From JBFKAV01 sp041621405 (GTDB taxonomy: Bacteria > Pseudomonadota > Alphaproteobacteria > Rhodobacterales > Rhodobacteraceae), in contig JBFKAV010000146.1 of assembly GCA_041621405.1 (NCBI GenBank), positions 1-8,652 of the forward strand: a DNA stretch of 8,652 nt, given 5' to 3'. The notes under the pieces were generated by a model. The model had not been told where the DNA came from. It saw only the letters and a list, made by a program, of their open reading frames with translations, and did not search any database. Made by a program: the position numbers and the translations under genes. Of the stretch, positions 5,167 through 8,652 are shown piece by piece; within the stretch, counting starts at the first letter, position 1, and the number at the start of each line of letters is the position of its first letter.

Positions 5167-7630
5167 AGGGCTCGGCCGGCGTGAGGACGGTGACCCCCAC
5201 CGCGCCGGCCCGCGCCAGCTCGGGGTCGAGCGACATCGGGATGTACTCGCCGCGCCGCCAGAGATCGCCGAGATCGTCGTAGTGCCGCGACAGGGGATGC
5301 CCCGACTGCCCGGTGGCGATCACGAAGACCGAGCTCTCGGGGTCGGCGAACCCGTAGACCCCGCGATAGCCGGCGCCGTGGACGTTGAGGAAGGGCCGCG
5401 GGTCGGTGCCGCTGGTCAGGCCGCGCATCAGCGTGTGGTCGCCGCCCGAAGTCGACTGGCGGATGTTCACGAGCCAGCCGAGACCGGGCACCCGGCCCAG
5501 CGTCGGGTGGTCGTGGGTCGCCTCGTGGGCGTCGCCCCAGCGCAATGACTCGAGCCGGCCCGGGTGGTTCTCGTCGATCCAGACCAGCGCGTCGTCGAGC
5601 GCGAGCCGCGCGATCTCGATGCAGCTTTCCTCGGCCGTCGACTGGATCACGTCGCACCAGACGGCGGCGCCGTCGATGTCGCGGAAGACGCGCTCGAGGA
5701 ACACCGGCTCGACATGGCCAAAGGCGGAGGCGAGCGGGCCCAGCTCGTCGCGGATGAGCCGGTCCTGGAGCGCCCGCATCCAGGCGGCGTAGATCAGCGG
5801 CTCGGGCATGTGCTCGTTCATCTCGCCGTTCCAGTCGGCCAGCAGCTCCAGCGCCCGCTGCCGACGCCGCTCGGGCGTGCCCTCGGGCGCCGCCTCGCCG
5901 ATGAACCACAGGTCGCGGGCAACGAGCGGCAGGAGCGCGCGCGCGTCCGGGCTGACGGTATCGAGCTGCGCCTCGATGAAGCTCTCGCGGGTATGCACCT
6001 CGCGCGCCTGCATCAGCCGGCGCCAGCGCTGCACCCGCTGGGTGTCGCCCCAGTCGAAGCTCAGGTGGGACGGGAACGGCCGGTCGACGATCTTGTTGTT
6101 GGTGTTGCCGAGGATGTCGCCGTCGGGGTTGACGAATCGCGGGTTGGACTCGAAGGGCAAGATCCCCTGCCAGCGGTTCTCCGGACGCCAGCCGGGCGCC
6201 GGGATCCGGCCCTGGCTCTGGTGGCGGACGTCGCGCCGCGGCATCGCCCCCGCCGTCACCAGCGCGATGTTCTCGGCATCGGCCAGGGTCACGTTCTGTG
6301 CCGGCGCCACGGCGAGCGGCGCCGCGGCCAGGGCCTCGTCCACGCTAGCCGCCCGCATCACGCGATGGACGAAGCTCATCGTCGTGTCCTGGCGAGAGAA
6401 CAGCGTCCAGCTCAACGCCATCACGTTGCCGGCCGGGGTGATCGAGGCGAGGTTGTAGAATTCCCCCGGGATCACCGGACCGTTCTGCGTCCATTTCAGC
6501 GCGACGGTCACCGCCTCGCCGTCCTTCACCTCGATGATCGTCGGCCGGGTCTCGAACCTCCGCCATCCGGACTCGGTGCGGTATTCGTCCGGGTTGGCGG
6601 GGTTCAGCTCCTCGAGGTACAGGTCCTGGTCGTCGAGATTGGTGGTGGTCGGGCCCCAGGCGAGCCGCGCGCTGCGGCCCGCGAAGATGCCCGGGATGCC
6701 CGGGATCGAGCCGCCGATGACGCCGCCTGTGGCGAGCTCGAGCCGCGCCAGGTACCAGACCGTGGGCGCCTCGAACGGCAGGTGCGGATCGTTGGCCAGG
6801 AGCGTGCCGCCCGCGGCCGAGCGCGACGGCCCGGCCGCCCAGGCGTTCGATGCCCCGGCGAAGGCCCGTGGCCGGAACGGCGAAAGGGGCTCGCTCTCGA
6901 CGCCGAGGGCGGCGTAGGACGGGCGCACACCCGGAGCGAGGTCGGCATAGCGCGGCAGCTCGGCGACGCCCGGGCCCGGATCGTCGGGCAGGATGTCCTT
7001 GAGCCGCGCCTCGGGCAGCAGCAGCGACAGCCGCGCCCGCAGTACCTCCGACTCCAGCTTCTGCGAAAGCTGCAGCGCCATGAGCTTCATGATCGCCAGG
7101 GAATCGGTCGGCTGCCAGGCCGCGATCTCGTTGGAGAAGATGAAGAATTCCGGCGCCCCGCGACCCAGCGCCTCGCGATTGACGACCTCGATCCAGTTGT
7201 TCACCCCGTGGGCATAGGCCTCGAGCGCGGCCCGGGTCTCGGGATCCTGCGCTGCGAGCGAGGCGTCTGCGGCGCCGTAGAGGTCCAGCCGGCGCAAAAG
7301 CTCGTCCGTCTTCAGCGTGCGGACCCCGAAGACCTCGGAGAGCCGGCCCTGCGCGGTACGGCGCAGCATCGCCATCTGCCAGAGCCGGTCCTGGGCATGG
7401 GCGAAGCCGAGGCCGAAGAACACGTCGGCGTCGCTCTGGCCGAAGATGTGCGGGACGTTGGCGTTGTCGCGCACGATCTCCACCGGCCCGGAGATCCCCG
7501 CCACCCGATGCTCCGCCGAATAGTCGGGCAGCGAGCGCGCGGCGAAGTAGTAGGCCAACGCTCCCACGACCGCCGCCAGCGCCAGGGCGGCGGTGAACAG
7601 GCGCAGAAGCCAGAAGAACAGGGTGACCAT
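5165..7630 (-). CDS. Penicillin acylase family protein (membrane-anchored Ntn-hydrolase)
   Basis: Members of this family (penicillin G acylase, cephalosporin acylase, AHL acylases such as PvdQ) hydrolyse amide bonds. They are made as one chain that cleaves itself before a catalytic Ser. This 821-residue protein starts with an uncleaved-looking hydrophobic helix (about residues 4-30, ending in AYYFAARSLP), implying export with an inner-membrane anchor facing the periplasm. The alpha-chain motif DxxNVPHI (55-62) and GFAHAQDRLWQM (75-86) are typical. The nucleophile is Ser261 in GASNAWAAGPS (codon at 6848-6850), followed by LLANDPHL (277-284). The GNTNNKI segment (508-514) is the likely region of the oxyanion Asn. 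No frameshift or loss of key residues is seen. ATG 7630 has GGAG 4 nt upstream. The substrate cannot be told; penicillin itself is unlikely to be the natural one. Confidence 0.9.
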   Translation of the reverse strand: MVTLFFWLLRLFTAALALAAVVGALAYYFAARSLPDYSAEHRVAGISGPVEIVRDNANVPHIFGQSDADVFFGLGFAHAQDRLWQMAMLRRTAQGRLSEVFGVRTLKTDELLRRLDLYGAADASLAAQDPETRAALEAYAHGVNNWIEVVNREALGRGAPEFFIFSNEIAAWQPTDSLAIMKLMALQLSQKLESEVLRARLSLLLPEARLKDILPDDPGPGVAELPRYADLAPGVRPSYAALGVESEPLSPFRPRAFAGASNAWAAGPSRSAAGGTLLANDPHLPFEAPTVWYLARLELATGGVIGGSIPGIPGIFAGRSARLAWGPTTTNLDDQDLYLEELNPANPDEYRTESGWRRFETRPTIIEVKDGEAVTVALKWTQNGPVIPGEFYNLASITPAGNVMALSWTLFSRQDTTMSFVHRVMRAASVDEALAAAPLAVAPAQNVTLADAENIALVTAGAMPRRDVRHQSQGRIPAPGWRPENRWQGILPFESNPRFVNPDGDILGNTNNKIVDRPFPSHLSFDWGDTQRVQRWRRLMQAREVHTRESFIEAQLDTVSPDARALLPLVARDLWFIGEAAPEGTPERRRQRALELLADWNGEMNEHMPEPLIYAAWMRALQDRLIRDELGPLASAFGHVEPVFLERVFRDIDGAAVWCDVIQSTAEESCIEIARLALDDALVWIDENHPGRLESLRWGDAHEATHDHPTLGRVPGLGWLVNIRQSTSGGDHTLMRGLTSGTDPRPFLNVHGAGYRGVYGFADPESSVFVIATGQSGHPLSRHYDDLGDLWRRGEYIPMSLDPELARAGAVGVTVLTPAEP

Positions 7631-7644
7631 GGGGCTCCGGACGG

Positions 7645-7672
7645 TTGACGGCGCGAACAGGGCGGTTAGTTA
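7645..7672 (+). promoter_or_regulatory. Weak candidate promoter for the dehydrogenase gene
   Basis: TTGACG (7645-7650) is a five-of-six match to a -35 box and lies in the 85-nt divergent gap. The best -10 at suitable spacing, TAGTTA (7667-7672, 16-nt spacer), is poor. Transcription from here would give a leader of roughly 35-40 nt before ATG 7716. Only the -35 element is persuasive. Confidence 0.28.
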
Positions 7673-7696
7673 CAGCCGAAGCCGGCGACATGCAAA
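7669..7696 (-). promoter_or_regulatory. Weak candidate promoter for the penicillin acylase gene
   Basis: Read on the minus strand, TTTGCA (7696-7691) and TGTAAC (7674-7669) are separated by 16 nt. Each matches the vegetative consensus at four of six positions. The resulting leader would be about 30 nt before the ATG at 7630. The box overlaps the plus-strand candidate, so the two promoters would compete if both are real. This is an inference from weak matches. Confidence 0.25.
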
Positions 7697-7715
7697 GCAC
7701 GAAGGGGGAGGCAAG

Positions 7716-8597
7716 ATGGCGAAGATTGCGTTTCTGGGGCTTGGCGTGATGGGCGCGCCGATGGCCGGGCACCTCAAGGCCAAGGGCCACGAGGTCACGG
7801 TCTACAACCGCACTCTCGCCAAGGCGGAGGCCTGGGTGAAGGCGCATGGCGGCGGCCATGGCGCCACGCCCGCCGAGGCCGCCGAGGGGGCCGAGTTCGT
7901 GATGGCCTGCGTCGGCAACGACGACGATCTGCGCGCGGTTGCCAAGGGCGAGGACGGCGCCTTCGCCGGGATGCGCAAGGGCGCCATCTTCGTCGACCAC
8001 ACCACGGTCTCGGCCGCGGTCACCCGCGAGCTTTCGGCCGAGGCCAAGCGACTCGGCCTGGGCTATGTCGACGCGCCGGTCTCGGGCGGCCAGGCCGGCG
8101 CCGAGAACGGCCAGCTTTCGATCATGTGCGGCGGCGACGAGGCGACCTACGCCAAGGCCGAGCCGGTGATGGCGGCCTATGCCCGGATCTGCAAGCGGCT
8201 CGGCGAGAGCGGCGCCGGCCAGATCGCCAAGATGATGAACCAGATCTGCATCGCAGGCCTCGTGCAGGGTCTCGCCGAGGCGCTGCGCTTCGGCGAGAAG
8301 GCCGGCATGGACGGCAAGGCGGTGGTCGAGGTGATCAGCCAGGGCGCCGCCGGCTCCTGGCAGATGGCCAACCGCCACCAGACCATGCTCGACGGCAAGT
8401 TCGACTATGGCTTCGCCGTGGACTGGATGCGCAAGGACCTCGGCATCTGCCTCAAGACGGCCGATGAGATCGGCGCGCCGTTGCCGGTCACCGCGCTCGT
8501 CGACCAGTTCTACAAGGACGTGCAGGCGATGGGCGGCGGCCGCTGGGACACCTCGTCGTTGATTGAACGGCTCCGCGCGCTCGACCCGAAGAGCTGA
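7716..8597 (+). CDS. NAD(P)-dependent oxidoreductase, beta-hydroxyacid dehydrogenase family
   Basis: This 293-residue protein belongs to the 3-hydroxyisobutyrate / tartronate-semialdehyde (GarR) / GLYR reductase superfamily, which interconverts beta-hydroxyacids and their semialdehydes in the cytosol. The N-terminal Rossmann fold has GLGVMGAPMAG (8-18). It is followed by YNRT (30-33), where an Arg after strand 2 favours NADP(H). The substrate loop is DAPVSGGQAGAENG (119-132) with Ser123, and the catalytic Lys172 lies in GAGQIAKMMNQ (166-176). The KxxNQ form resembles GarR-like reductases more than the KxxNN form of 3-hydroxyisobutyrate dehydrogenase. The C-terminal helical domain includes GSWQMANR (213-220) and the KDL at 240-242. 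ATG 7716 follows a strong GGGGGAGG site (7704-7711) and starts at the conserved MAKIAFLGLG; the frame is open further upstream, but that part has no family similarity. The substrate is unknown. Confidence 0.92.
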   Translation: MAKIAFLGLGVMGAPMAGHLKAKGHEVTVYNRTLAKAEAWVKAHGGGHGATPAEAAEGAEFVMACVGNDDDLRAVAKGEDGAFAGMRKGAIFVDHTTVSAAVTRELSAEAKRLGLGYVDAPVSGGQAGAENGQLSIMCGGDEATYAKAEPVMAAYARICKRLGESGAGQIAKMMNQICIAGLVQGLAEALRFGEKAGMDGKAVVEVISQGAAGSWQMANRHQTMLDGKFDYGFAVDWMRKDLGICLKTADEIGAPLPVTALVDQFYKDVQAMGGGRWDTSSLIERLRALDPKS

Positions 8598-8652
8598 TCC
8601 CTCTTCCTCTTGTCTCAAGTGCCTTCGGGGGGTGCGGGGGGCAGACGGCCCC
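8598..8652. other. Downstream tail with no supported feature
   Basis: The last 55 nt after the dehydrogenase stop contain a pyrimidine-rich piece (TCCCTCTTCCTCTTGTCTC) and then a G-rich piece. No convincing stem with a T run, start codon with ribosome site, or RNA gene is visible before the window ends. Confidence 0.5.

Noticed and set aside
5564..7648. A 694-codon plus-strand open frame opposite the acylase gene
   Set aside because: It lies antisense to a protein with clear family motifs and an intact active site. The translated shadow has biased composition and no recognisable fold or ribosome site.
7593..7715. Longer N-terminus for the dehydrogenase, starting at ATG 7593
   Set aside because: The extension overlaps the start of the divergent acylase gene, shows no family similarity and would skip the strong ribosome site at 7704-7711. 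The Rossmann fold starts right at ATG 7716.
6345..8618. A 757-codon open frame on the minus strand across the dehydrogenase gene and the 5' half of the acylase gene
   Set aside because: It is antisense to the dehydrogenase and then out of frame with the acylase, and its product is rich in Arg, Gly, Ala and His with no domain motif. Long stop-free shadow frames are expected in DNA of this GC content.
1..8652. Search for mobile elements, CRISPR arrays, tRNA/rRNA genes, toxin-antitoxin or defence genes
   Set aside because: No direct-repeat arrays, transposase or integrase motifs, clover-leaf sequences or foreign-looking base composition were seen. All sizeable coding space is accounted for by six housekeeping-type or metabolic genes and one partial gene.

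Overview
This is a GC-rich, gene-dense chromosomal window from what looks like an alphaproteobacterium, most likely of the Rhodobacteraceae type. The basis for this is the gene order ntrX, trkA, trkH, hfq, hflX, a short 77-residue Hfq, and strong G/C preference at third codon positions. The genus cannot be named from the sequence.

Left block, plus strand (1-5154): the 3' end of ntrX, a sigma-54 type response regulator of nitrogen metabolism, is followed by trkA and trkH. These encode the cytosolic NAD-binding gate and the membrane pore of a Trk potassium uptake system; the genes lie 3 nt apart and are almost certainly co-translated. A 140-nt gap after trkH holds a good intrinsic-terminator candidate and a weak promoter candidate. 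Then come hfq (RNA chaperone) and hflX (ribosome-associated GTPase), 17 nt apart. hflX may start earlier, at a CTG that overlaps the hfq stop.

Right block (5155-8652): a minus-strand gene for a membrane-anchored penicillin-acylase family Ntn-hydrolase converges on hflX, with only 10 nt between the stop codons and a palindrome across them. It is divergent from a plus-strand NADP-type beta-hydroxyacid dehydrogenase (GarR/HIBADH superfamily), with an 85-nt shared control region. The substrates of both enzymes are unknown.

The genes divide into regulatory and homeostatic functions (nitrogen response, potassium, post-transcriptional control, ribosome rescue) and a metabolic pair of unclear role. 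I found no mobile element, CRISPR array, tRNA, rRNA, prophage piece or defence system, and nothing that amounts to a clearly new biological system. The points worth a second look are start-site choice, junction hairpins and the uncharacterised acylase/dehydrogenase pair.
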